Positions 45,603 to 54,133 of a DNA stretch of 64,000 bases are shown one piece after another. Each line of letters opens with the position of its first letter. Within the stretch, counting starts at the first letter, position 1. The DNA lies in contig NZ_JANLOD010000069.1 of the NCBI RefSeq assembly GCF_025466085.1, positions 62,001 to 126,000 on the forward strand, read 5' to 3'. The translations under genes and the position numbers were made by a program. The stretch comes from Pseudomonas sp. 14P_8.1_Bac3. Its GTDB lineage: Bacteria; Pseudomonadota; Gammaproteobacteria; Pseudomonadales; Pseudomonadaceae. Under the pieces are notes generated by a model. It saw only the letters and a list, made by a program, of their open reading frames with translations. It had not been told where the DNA came from and ran no database searches.

Positions 45603-47117
45603 GTGTCAGTGGAACTTTGGCAGCAGTGCGTGGAGCTTTTGCGCGATGAGCTGCCTGCCCAACAATTCAACACTTGGATCCGTCCACTACAGGTCGAAGC
45701 CGAAGGCGACGAGTTGCGTGTCTACGCACCGAATCGTTTTGTTCTCGACTGGGTTAATGAAAAGTACCTGGGTCGTGTCCTTGAGCTGCTGGATGAGCAT
45801 GGCAACGGCGTGGCGCCAGCGCTCTCCTTATTAATAGGCAGCAAACGCAGCTCGGTTCCTCGTGCGGCGCCGAATGCACCGCTGGCTGCTGCGGCGTCAC
45901 AGGCGCAGGCAGCTCAAGCGCCGAGTGCGCCTGCGCCTACCCAAGCGTCCACGCCAAAGCGTTCGACGCAAAAAGTAGCGGACGTCAGTGAAGAGCCATC
46001 GCGCGACAGTTTCGACCCGATGGCAGGTGCCAGTTCGCAGCAGGCTCCGGTGCGCTCCGAACAGCGCACTGTGCAGGTAGAAGGGGCGCTCAAGCACACC
46101 AGCTACCTGAACCGCACCTTTACCTTCGAGAATTTCGTCGAGGGCAAGTCCAACCAACTGGCGCGGGCCGCGGCCTGGCAGGTGGCGGACAACCCCAAGC
46201 ACGGTTACAACCCGCTCTTCCTTTATGGCGGTGTTGGCCTGGGTAAGACCCACTTGATGCACGCGGTGGGTAACCATCTATTAAAGAAGAACCCGAATGC
46301 CAAGGTCGTTTACCTGCATTCGGAGCGTTTCGTGGCCGACATGGTCAAGGCGCTGCAACTGAACGCCATCAACGAATTCAAGCGTTTCTACCGCTCGGTG
46401 GATGCGTTGCTGATCGATGACATTCAGTTCTTCGCGCGCAAAGAGCGATCCCAGGAAGAATTCTTCCACACCTTCAACGCCTTGCTCGAAGGGGGTCAGC
46501 AGGTCATTCTCACCAGTGATCGCTATCCGAAAGAAATCGAAGGGCTTGAAGAACGTCTCAAATCCCGTTTTGGCTGGGGCCTGACGGTTGCCGTCGAGCC
46601 GCCGGAACTGGAAACTCGCGTGGCGATCCTGATGAAAAAGGCCGACCAGGCCAAAGTCGATCTGCCTCACGATGCGGCTTTCTTCATCGCTCAGCGTATT
46701 CGTTCCAACGTGCGAGAGCTGGAAGGCGCGCTCAAGCGCGTGATCGCCCACTCGCACTTCATGGGCCGCGACATCACCATCGAGCTGATCCGCGAATCCC
46801 TGAAAGATCTGTTGGCACTGCAAGACAAGCTGGTCTCTGTGGATAACATTCAGCGCACTGTCGCCGAGTACTACAAGATCAAGATTTCCGACCTGCTGTC
46901 CAAGCGTCGCTCGCGCTCGGTCGCACGTCCGCGTCAGGTTGCCATGGCGTTGTCCAAGGAGTTGACTAACCACAGCCTGCCGGAAATCGGCGATGTGTTT
47001 GGCGGCCGCGACCACACCACTGTTTTGCACGCCTGCCGCAAGATCAACGAGCTTAAGGAATCCGACGCGGACATCCGCGAGGACTACAAGAACCTGCTGC
47101 GTACACTGACCACTTGA
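45603..47117 (+). CDS. dnaA: Chromosomal replication initiator DnaA
   Basis: A 504-residue AAA+ initiator with a GTG start. Domain I (MSVELWQQCVELLRDELP) is followed by an Ala/Pro-rich linker (about 85-150), then domain III with Walker A GGVGLGKTHLMHA and Walker B LLIDDIQFF. Domain IV has the DnaA-box-binding signature GRDHTTVLHAC. It opens oriC, which lies directly upstream. Confidence 0.98.
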   Translation: MSVELWQQCVELLRDELPAQQFNTWIRPLQVEAEGDELRVYAPNRFVLDWVNEKYLGRVLELLDEHGNGVAPALSLLIGSKRSSVPRAAPNAPLAAAASQAQAAQAPSAPAPTQASTPKRSTQKVADVSEEPSRDSFDPMAGASSQQAPVRSEQRTVQVEGALKHTSYLNRTFTFENFVEGKSNQLARAAAWQVADNPKHGYNPLFLYGGVGLGKTHLMHAVGNHLLKKNPNAKVVYLHSERFVADMVKALQLNAINEFKRFYRSVDALLIDDIQFFARKERSQEEFFHTFNALLEGGQQVILTSDRYPKEIEGLEERLKSRFGWGLTVAVEPPELETRVAILMKKADQAKVDLPHDAAFFIAQRIRSNVRELEGALKRVIAHSHFMGRDITIELIRESLKDLLALQDKLVSVDNIQRTVAEYYKIKISDLLSKRRSRSVARPRQVAMALSKELTNHSLPEIGDVFGGRDHTTVLHACRKINELKESDADIREDYKNLLRTLTT

Positions 47118-47156
47118 TGAACACCAGCGCAGCTTATTAAGGCAAGGGACTAGACC

Positions 47157-48260
47157 ATGCATTTCACCATTCAACGCGAAGCCCTGTTGAAACCCCTGCA
47201 ACTGGTCGCAGGCGTCGTTGAGCGCCGACAGACCTTGCCGGTGCTTTCCAACGTGCTGCTGGTTGTCGAAGGCCAGCAACTGTCGCTGACCGGTACCGAC
47301 CTGGAAGTCGAGCTGGTCGGTCGTGTACAACTCGAAGAGCCTGCGGACCCGGGTTCCATCACCGTGCCTGCGCGCAAGCTGATGGACATCTGCAAGAGCT
47401 TGCCGAACGACGCGCTGATCGACATCAAGGTCGACGAGCAGAAGCTGGTGGTGAAGGCCGGCCGTAGCCGTTTCACCCTGTCGACCCTGCCAGCCAACGA
47501 TTTTCCGACCGTTGAAGAAGGTCCAGGCTCGCTCACTTGCAGCCTTGAGCAAAGCAAACTGCGCCGCTTGATCGAACGCACCAGCTTCGCCATGGCCCAG
47601 CAGGACGTGCGTTACTACCTGAACGGTATGCTGTTGGAAGTTTCCGCCGGGATCATCCGCGCTGTGGCCACCGACGGTCACCGTCTGGCCATGTGCTCGA
47701 TGCAGGCCGACATCGGCCAGCCGGATCGCCACCAGGTGATCGTGCCACGCAAGGGCATCCTTGAGCTGGCGCGTCTGCTGACCGAGCCGGACGGCATTGT
47801 CAGCATCGTTCTGGGCCAGCATCACATTCGCGCCACCACCGGCGAGTTCACCTTCACCTCGAAACTGGTCGACGGTAAATTCCCGGACTACGAGCGCGTG
47901 CTGCCCAAGGGTGGCGACAAGCTGGTGTTGGGCGATCGCCAGGCCTTGCGTGAAGCGTTCAGCCGTACCGCGATCCTGTCCAACGAGAAGTACCGCGGTA
48001 TCCGTCTGCAGTTGGCCAATGGTCAGCTGAAAATCCAGGCCAACAACCCTGAGCAGGAAGAAGCGGAAGAAGAAGTCGGCGTTGAATACAACGGTGGCAA
48101 CCTGGAAATTGGTTTCAACGTGAGCTACCTGCTCGACGTATTGGGCGTAATGACCACAGAACAGGTTCGGCTGATCCTCTCTGACTCCAACAGCAGTGCA
48201 CTCGTGCAAGAGTCCGACAACGATGACTCGGCCTACGTCGTCATGCCGATGCGTCTGTAA
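47157..48260 (+). CDS. dnaN: DNA polymerase III sliding clamp (beta)
   Basis: A 367-residue protein made of three repeated clamp folds. It starts MHFTIQREALLKPLQLV and ends SAYVVMPMRL, the family's conserved C-terminal MPMRL. It dimerises into a ring that tethers polymerase. It is 39 bp after dnaA and followed by recF in one operon. Confidence 0.98.
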   Translation: MHFTIQREALLKPLQLVAGVVERRQTLPVLSNVLLVVEGQQLSLTGTDLEVELVGRVQLEEPADPGSITVPARKLMDICKSLPNDALIDIKVDEQKLVVKAGRSRFTLSTLPANDFPTVEEGPGSLTCSLEQSKLRRLIERTSFAMAQQDVRYYLNGMLLEVSAGIIRAVATDGHRLAMCSMQADIGQPDRHQVIVPRKGILELARLLTEPDGIVSIVLGQHHIRATTGEFTFTSKLVDGKFPDYERVLPKGGDKLVLGDRQALREAFSRTAILSNEKYRGIRLQLANGQLKIQANNPEQEEAEEEVGVEYNGGNLEIGFNVSYLLDVLGVMTTEQVRLILSDSNSSALVQESDNDDSAYVVMPMRL

Positions 48261-48280
48261 TCATGCCCAGCAGAAGCTAG

Positions 48281-49384
48281 ATGTCCTTAAGTCGCGTCTC
48301 GGTCACCGCGGTGCGCAATCTGCACCCGGTGACCTTCTCCCCGTCTCCCCGAATCAACATTCTTTACGGCGCCAACGGCAGCGGCAAAACCAGTGTTCTG
48401 GAAGCCATTCACCTGCTGGGGCTTGCCCGTTCGTTTCGTAGCACCCGCCTGCTGCCGGTTATCCAGTACGAGCAACTGGCGTGCACGGTGTTCGGCCAGG
48501 TCGAACTGGCCGAGGGTGGGAATAGCGCGCTGGGGATATCTCGCGACCGTCAAGGCGAGTTCCAAATCCGCATTGATGGGCAAAACGCCCGCAGCGCGGC
48601 ACAGCTGGCAGAGATCCTGCCTTTACAGCTGATCAACCCAGACAGTTTCCGCTTGCTGGAAGGCGCACCGAAGATTCGCCGACAGTTTCTCGACTGGGGC
48701 GTGTTCCACGTGGAACCGCGATTCATGTCCACCTGGCAACGCTTGCAGAAGGCCCTGCGCCAGAGAAACTCTTGGCTGCGGCATGGTACACTTGACGCCG
48801 TTTCGCAAGCGGTTTGGGACAGGGAACTGTGCCAGGCCAGCGCTGAAATCGATGAATACCGCCGCGCTTACATCAAAGCCTTGAAGCCAGTCTTTGAACA
48901 GACCTTGAGCGAACTGGTTGAGCTTGAGGGTTTGACGCTCAGCTATTACCGAGGTTGGGACAAGGACCGCGAATTGAGTGCCGTGCTCGCCGGATCCCTG
49001 CAGCGGGATCAGCAAATGGGCCATACCCAGGCCGGACCACAGCGCGCTGATTTGCGTCTCAGATTGGGCGCACATAATGCCGCGGATATATTGTCCCGCG
49101 GACAGCAGAAGCTGGTGGTCTGTGCCTTGCGGATTGCTCAAGGGCATCTGGTGAGCCAGGCCCGTCGCGGCCAGTGTATTTATCTGGTGGATGACTTGCC
49201 GTCCGAGCTGGACGAGCATCACCGTCGCGCGCTTTGCCGCTTGTTGGAAGACTTACGCTGCCAGGTGTTTATCACCTGTGTAGATCACGAATTATTGAGG
49301 GACGGCTGGCAGACGGAAACGCCAGTCGCTCTGTTCCACGTGGAACAGGGCCGTATCACCCAGACCCACGACCATCGGGAGTGA
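48281..49384 (+). CDS. recF: DNA repair and replication protein RecF
   Basis: A 367-residue SMC-like ATPase acting with RecO/RecR at gapped DNA. Walker A GANGSGKTSVLEAI is at about 30, the signature LSRGQQKLVVCALRIAQG near 270, and Walker B LVDDLPSELD near 305. Two parS-type palindromes are embedded in its coding sequence. Confidence 0.97.
   Translation: MSLSRVSVTAVRNLHPVTFSPSPRINILYGANGSGKTSVLEAIHLLGLARSFRSTRLLPVIQYEQLACTVFGQVELAEGGNSALGISRDRQGEFQIRIDGQNARSAAQLAEILPLQLINPDSFRLLEGAPKIRRQFLDWGVFHVEPRFMSTWQRLQKALRQRNSWLRHGTLDAVSQAVWDRELCQASAEIDEYRRAYIKALKPVFEQTLSELVELEGLTLSYYRGWDKDRELSAVLAGSLQRDQQMGHTQAGPQRADLRLRLGAHNAADILSRGQQKLVVCALRIAQGHLVSQARRGQCIYLVDDLPSELDEHHRRALCRLLEDLRCQVFITCVDHELLRDGWQTETPVALFHVEQGRITQTHDHRE
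48702..48717. promoter_or_regulatory. parS: parS-type ParB binding site, 15 of 16 match
   Basis: TGTTCCACGTGGAACC inside recF. It differs from the consensus palindrome only at the last base. It would be a ParB-loading site near the origin. Confidence 0.75.
49332..49347. promoter_or_regulatory. parS: parS ParB binding site, perfect palindrome
   Basis: TGTTCCACGTGGAACA, the full 16-bp parS consensus, lies near the 3' end of recF, 615 bp after the first site and about 3.7 kb from the dnaA start. Confidence 0.9.
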
Positions 49385-49389
49385 AGGCA

Positions 49390-51807
49390 TTGAGCGAAGA
49401 AAATACGTACGACTCAACGAGCATTAAAGTGCTGAAAGGCCTGGATGCCGTACGCAAACGTCCCGGTATGTACATTGGTGACACCGACGATGGCAGCGGT
49501 CTGCACCACATGGTGTTCGAGGTGGTCGATAACTCGATCGACGAAGCTTTGGCAGGCCATTGCGACGACATCAGCATCATCATCCATCCGGACGAATCCA
49601 TCACCGTTCGCGACAACGGTCGTGGCATCCCAGTAGACGTGCATAAAGAAGAAGGCGTATCCGCAGCTGAGGTCATCATGACCGTACTGCACGCCGGCGG
49701 TAAGTTCGACGATAACTCCTACAAAGTATCCGGCGGTCTGCACGGTGTGGGCGTTTCGGTGGTGAACGCACTGTCAGAAGAGCTGATCCTGACCGTTCGC
49801 CGCAGCGGCAAAATCTGGGAACAGACTTACGTCCATGGCGTTCCGCAAGAACCGATGAAAATCGTTGGTGAAAGCGAAACCACCGGTACCCAGATTCACT
49901 TCAAGCCATCGGCTGACACCTTCAAGAACATCCATTTCAGCTGGGACATCCTGGCCAAGCGGATCCGTGAACTGTCCTTCCTCAACTCCGGTGTCGGCAT
50001 CGTCCTCAAGGACGAGCGCAGCGGTAAGGAAGAGCTGTTCAAATACGAAGGCGGCCTGCGTGCGTTCGTTGAATACCTGAACACCAACAAGACTCCGGTC
50101 AACCAGGTCTTCCACTTCAACGTCCAGCGTGACGACGGTATTGGCGTGGAAATCGCCCTGCAGTGGAATGACAGCTTCAATGAGAACCTGTTGTGCTTCA
50201 CCAACAACATTCCGCAACGCGATGGCGGCACTCACTTGGTGGGTTTCCGTTCCGCACTGACGCGTAACCTGAACACCTACATCGAGGCCGAAGGCCTGGC
50301 CAAGAAGCACAAGGTCGCCACCACCGGTGATGACGCCCGTGAAGGCTTGACGGCGATTATCTCGGTGAAGGTGCCGGATCCGAAGTTCAGCTCCCAGACC
50401 AAAGACAAGCTGGTGTCTTCCGAAGTGAAGACCGCGGTCGAACAGGAAATGGGCAAGTACTTCTCCGACTTCCTGCTGGAAAACCCGAACGAGGCCAAGC
50501 TGGTTGTCGGCAAGATGATCGACGCAGCGCGTGCCCGTGAAGCGGCTCGTAAAGCCCGTGAGATGACCCGTCGTAAAGGCGCGCTGGATATTGCCGGTCT
50601 GCCGGGCAAACTGGCTGACTGCCAGGAGAAGGACCCTGCCCTCTCCGAACTGTACCTCGTGGAAGGTGACTCTGCTGGCGGCTCCGCCAAGCAGGGACGT
50701 AACCGCAAGACTCAGGCAATCCTGCCGTTGAAGGGCAAGATCCTCAACGTCGAGAAGGCGCGTTTCGACAAGATGATCTCTTCTCAGGAAGTCGGCACCT
50801 TGATCACCGCGCTGGGCTGCGGCATCGGCCGCGACGAATACAACATCGAGAAGCTGCGCTATCACAACATCATCATCATGACCGATGCTGACGTCGACGG
50901 TTCGCACATCCGTACCCTGCTGCTGACGTTCTTCTTCCGTCAGTTGCCGGAGTTGATCGAGCGCGGCTACATCTACATCGCTCAGCCACCGCTGTACAAG
51001 GTAAAGAAAGGCAAGCAAGAGCAGTACATCAAAGACGATGACGCCATGGAAGAGTACATGACGCAGTCGGCCCTGGAAGATGCGAGCCTGCACCTGAACG
51101 AGGAAGCCCCGGGTATTTCCGGCGAAGCCCTTGAGCGCCTGGTGAACGACTTCCGTTTGGTGATGAAGACGCTCAAGCGTCTGTCGCGCCTGTATCCGCA
51201 GGAGTTGACCGAGCACTTCATCTACCTGCCAGCGGTGAGCATGGAACAGTTGTCCGATCATGCAGCGATGCAGGATTGGCTGACCAAGTACGAAGTTCGC
51301 CTGCGCACCGTGGAGAAGTCGGGTCTGGTTTACAAAGCCAGCCTGCGTGAAGACCGTGAACGTAACGTCTGGCTGCCTGAGGTCGAACTGATCTCTCACG
51401 GCCTGTCGAATTACGTCACGTTCAACCGCGACTTCTTCGGCAGCAACGATTACAAGACCGTCGTCTCCCTGGGCGCTCAACTGAGCACCTTGTTGGACGA
51501 AGGCGCGTACATCCAGCGCGGCGAGCGCAAGAAGCCGGTTACCGAGTTCAAGGAAGCCCTTGAATGGCTGATGACTGAAAGCACCAAGCGTCACACCATC
51601 CAGCGCTACAAAGGTCTGGGTGAAATGAACCCGGATCAGCTGTGGGAAACCACCATGGACCCAAGCCAGCGCCGGATGCTCAAAGTGACCATCGAAGACG
51701 CCATTGGCGCGGACCAGATCTTCAACACTCTGATGGGTGATGCGGTCGAACCTCGTCGTGACTTCATCGAGAGCAATGCATTGGCGGTTTCCAACCTGGA
51801 TTTCTGA
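49390..51807 (+). CDS. gyrB: DNA gyrase subunit B
   Basis: An 805-residue type IIA topoisomerase ATPase subunit. GHKL ATP-site motifs (EVVDNSIDEALAGHC, DNGRGIPVD, GGLHGVGVSVVNALS) are followed by the transducer domain, TOPRIM (VEGDSAGGSAKQGRNRKTQAI, DADVDGSHIRTLLL) and a C-terminal tail. The start is TTG 49390 (SEENTYDSTSIKV); an in-frame GTG at 49381 is also possible. It overlaps no upstream gene and is 5 bp after recF. Confidence 0.97.
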   Translation: MSEENTYDSTSIKVLKGLDAVRKRPGMYIGDTDDGSGLHHMVFEVVDNSIDEALAGHCDDISIIIHPDESITVRDNGRGIPVDVHKEEGVSAAEVIMTVLHAGGKFDDNSYKVSGGLHGVGVSVVNALSEELILTVRRSGKIWEQTYVHGVPQEPMKIVGESETTGTQIHFKPSADTFKNIHFSWDILAKRIRELSFLNSGVGIVLKDERSGKEELFKYEGGLRAFVEYLNTNKTPVNQVFHFNVQRDDGIGVEIALQWNDSFNENLLCFTNNIPQRDGGTHLVGFRSALTRNLNTYIEAEGLAKKHKVATTGDDAREGLTAIISVKVPDPKFSSQTKDKLVSSEVKTAVEQEMGKYFSDFLLENPNEAKLVVGKMIDAARAREAARKAREMTRRKGALDIAGLPGKLADCQEKDPALSELYLVEGDSAGGSAKQGRNRKTQAILPLKGKILNVEKARFDKMISSQEVGTLITALGCGIGRDEYNIEKLRYHNIIIMTDADVDGSHIRTLLLTFFFRQLPELIERGYIYIAQPPLYKVKKGKQEQYIKDDDAMEEYMTQSALEDASLHLNEEAPGISGEALERLVNDFRLVMKTLKRLSRLYPQELTEHFIYLPAVSMEQLSDHAAMQDWLTKYEVRLRTVEKSGLVYKASLREDRERNVWLPEVELISHGLSNYVTFNRDFFGSNDYKTVVSLGAQLSTLLDEGAYIQRGERKKPVTEFKEALEWLMTESTKRHTIQRYKGLGEMNPDQLWETTMDPSQRRMLKVTIEDAIGADQIFNTLMGDAVEPRRDFIESNALAVSNLDF

Positions 51808-51830
51808 TCCAGGACAATTGCCAACCAAAA

Positions 51831-51860
51831 AGGCCAGCGCATTGCGCTGGCCTTTTTTTT
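51831..51860 (+). terminator. Intrinsic terminator after gyrB
   Basis: 11-bp arms AGGCCAGCGCA / TGCGCTGGCCT with a 1-nt centre, followed by a long T-run. It closes the dnaA-dnaN-recF-gyrB operon. Confidence 0.92.
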
Positions 51861-52039
51861 CGCCGTCAGATTAATCGTCCTGATTCCGACGCTGTTCCTA
51901 TAACACGCAAGCCCAATACCGCAGCGGCTCACAGAAACGTCCTACATACGGTATCTCTAACGGCCTTTATCCTACGGCCACCTCGTCAAGGTATGACTTG
52001 CGGGAGCAATTTTTGGCACATTGATAAGGAAAGGAAGTT

Positions 52040-52552
52040 ATGTCAACAAGCGCATACTTGCTGATAAAAGGAAGCAAATCGGGATTTATTTCTTCTGGCG
52101 TGGCATCGGAGGAGTCAATTGGCCATGACTATCGGACTGAGCTGGTTGATCAAATATTGATCCAGAACTTTTGCCATCAAATCATTGTTCCACGTGATGT
52201 TCAAACCGGGCTGCCTTCAGGTCGCCCCGCAGTGCACAAACCTCTAATGATCAGGAAGCTTGTCGATAAGTCGTCACCGCTGATAATGGGCGCCTTGAAT
52301 TCGAGTGAGAAGCTCCTTGAATTCGAATTGGTCTGGTATCGGCCATCGCCTGAGACAGGGGCTGACGAACCCTACTACGCCATCGCTCTCGAAGAAGCCA
52401 CGGTGGTAGACGTGCAAACAACCAACGATCCGAGGTCCGATAACTTTTCACATGTCGAGGATGTCTACTTCGCCTATCAGCGAATTACCTGGACTCATCT
52501 CGGCGCCAACACCCAAGTGTCCTATGATTTGCGCACAGCAAAATTGAGTTGA
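52040..52552 (+). CDS. hcp: Orphan Hcp-family type VI secretion tube protein
   Basis: A 170-residue protein with AAGGAAAGGAAG before the ATG. The Hcp pattern is seen at the start (AYLLIKGSKSGFI), in the strands around HKPLMIRKLVDKSSPLI and in the YYAIALEEATVVDV region, with the usual length (about 160-172). Hcp hexamers form the type VI secretion inner tube and carry effectors. No other T6SS gene is in the window, so this is a dispersed hcp, common in pseudomonads. It has its own terminator. Confidence 0.85.
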   Translation: MSTSAYLLIKGSKSGFISSGVASEESIGHDYRTELVDQILIQNFCHQIIVPRDVQTGLPSGRPAVHKPLMIRKLVDKSSPLIMGALNSSEKLLEFELVWYRPSPETGADEPYYAIALEEATVVDVQTTNDPRSDNFSHVEDVYFAYQRITWTHLGANTQVSYDLRTAKLS

Positions 52553-52571
52553 ACTGGGGAAAACAGCCCAT

Positions 52572-52600
52572 AAAAAAACCGGCTATATCAGCCGGTTTTT
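52572..52600 (+). terminator. Intrinsic terminator after hcp
   Basis: 12-bp arms AAAAAACCGGCT / AGCCGGTTTTTT around a 5-nt loop. The A/T-flanked arms allow use from either side. Confidence 0.9.
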
Positions 52601-52731
52601 TTACGCCTTTAAAAAACTTATGCACCTTTTTCGCAATTTTATGAACTTAAGAAATATGTATATAAATCATAAGCTTAAAAACAAATTACGCCATTTTTGA
52701 GCGAAACGGTGCACAGGTTATCCACAGAATT

Positions 52732-53511
52732 TCAAACAGCCACCTGATCACTGGCGGCCGGCGCTTGAGGCGCGGGCGGAAGCGAGCCCATTTCCCGTTG
52801 CATCTGCTCGTTCCAGGCTTGAACCCGATCATTGAGATTGGCAATGGCCCGCGGCCCATTGCCCTCGGCGTACATTGGTTCGCCAATGATCACCGTGATC
52901 ACACCTTGCTGCTTTGCCCAGCCGGTTTTCGGCCAGAACTTGCCGGCATTGTGCGCAATCGGCAATACCGGCAGGGCTGCGTTAACGGCTAGCGCCGTAC
53001 CACCCCGAGAGAATTTTCCGATGGTGCCGTAAGGGACTCGCGTGCCTTCAGGGAAGATCAGTACCCAGACACCATCTTTCAACAGCTCATCGCCTTTTTT
53101 TGCCACATGCTTGAGCGCCGCTTTCGGGTTGTCGCGATCAATGGCGATTGGCCGCAGCATGGCCATGGCCCAACCGAAGAACGGTACGAACAGCAAAGAG
53201 CGCTTCAGCACTTGGCTCAACGGCTCGAAGTAGGCCGAGAGGAAGAACGTCTCCCAGGTGCTCTGGTGATTCGATTGGATCACGCAGGGCTGGCCGGGCA
53301 CGTTCTCGGCGCCCTTCACTTCATAGCTGATGCCGAGAAAGACTTTGCTCAGCCAAAGAGCGCATCGGCACCAGTAAACGTTGATAAAGCGATAGCGCGC
53401 CTTGAACGGCAGAAAAGGCGCGATAAAAAAGCTCAGGCTGCACCAGAGCAACGAGCTGGTGCCCAGCAGCAGGTAAAAGAGGAAGGTTCTGATGGCCTGC
53501 AGTATCGACAT
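52732..53511 (-). CDS. plsC: 1-acyl-sn-glycerol-3-phosphate acyltransferase
   Basis: A 259-residue inner-membrane enzyme that makes phosphatidic acid from lysophosphatidic acid. An N-terminal membrane segment (FLFYLLLGTSSLLWCSLSFF), the acyltransferase box NHQSTWE (an H-x4-E variant of H-x4-D) and the FPEGTRVP motif are present. It is 82 bp downstream of gmhB on the same strand. Confidence 0.93.
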   Translation of the reverse strand: MSILQAIRTFLFYLLLGTSSLLWCSLSFFIAPFLPFKARYRFINVYWCRCALWLSKVFLGISYEVKGAENVPGQPCVIQSNHQSTWETFFLSAYFEPLSQVLKRSLLFVPFFGWAMAMLRPIAIDRDNPKAALKHVAKKGDELLKDGVWVLIFPEGTRVPYGTIGKFSRGGTALAVNAALPVLPIAHNAGKFWPKTGWAKQQGVITVIIGEPMYAEGNGPRAIANLNDRVQAWNEQMQREMGSLPPAPQAPAASDQVAV

Positions 53512-53593
53512 GGCGACGTTTACCGTGCGGGCTCTGCCCGTCTATATAAAGCGCACTCCCGATCAATCCTTGGTCAGGAAATTCGAAAGCACT

Positions 53594-54127
53594 CTAATTG
53601 TGGATAAGTTCTGCGGCAATCGCCGCAAGATCGTCAAAAATCAAGGTGCCCACCGGCAAGGTCTTGCCCAACATTTTTTCGCCTTTTCCGGTCTTTACCA
53701 AAACTGGCTGTGAATCGACGGCTTTGGCGGCTTCCAGGTCACCGAGCGTATCGCCGACGAACCATAGATTAGTCAGCGATACGTTGTAATGCGCGGCGAT
53801 GGTTTTCAACATCCCGGGTTTTGGCTTGCGGCATTCGCAGCCGTCGTCCGGTCCGTGCGGGCAGTAGACGATCAGCCCGACTTCACCGCCCTGCTCCGCC
53901 ACCAGCGAGCGCAAGCGCTCATGCATGGCGTCCAGGGTAGCGATGTCGTAATAGCCGCGAGCGATGCCGGACTGGTTGGTAGCGACGGCTACCGTCCAGC
54001 CGGCCTTGCTCAACTGCGCGATGGCTTCGATGGAGCCGGGAAGCGGAATCCACTCCGCCACCGACTTGATGTAAGCGTCGGAGTCGTAGTTGATCACCCC
54101 GTCCCGATCGAGAATCAGCAGTTTCAA
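53594..54127 (-). CDS. gmhB: D-glycero-beta-D-manno-heptose 1,7-bisphosphate 7-phosphatase
   Basis: A 177-residue HAD-superfamily phosphatase in ADP-heptose synthesis for LPS core. HAD motif I is DRDGVINYD (about 7-15). The zinc-binding CPHGPDDGCECRKPKP and motif IV GDTLGDLEAA are present. It is 6 bp after glyS, so it forms one operon with glyQ-glyS-plsC. Confidence 0.95.
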   Translation of the reverse strand: MKLLILDRDGVINYDSDAYIKSVAEWIPLPGSIEAIAQLSKAGWTVAVATNQSGIARGYYDIATLDAMHERLRSLVAEQGGEVGLIVYCPHGPDDGCECRKPKPGMLKTIAAHYNVSLTNLWFVGDTLGDLEAAKAVDSQPVLVKTGKGEKMLGKTLPVGTLIFDDLAAIAAELIHN

Positions 54128-54133
54128 ACAGTT

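Noticed and set aside
46281..48209. 642-codon minus-strand frame
   Set aside because: Antisense to dnaA and dnaN; composition follows the third-codon bias of the real genes.
49774..51828. 684-codon minus-strand frame
   Set aside because: Antisense to gyrB, with no recognisable domain.
52186..52201. parS-like TGTTCCACGTG in hcp
   Set aside because: Only the left part matches; the right arm (ATGTT) does not form the palindrome.
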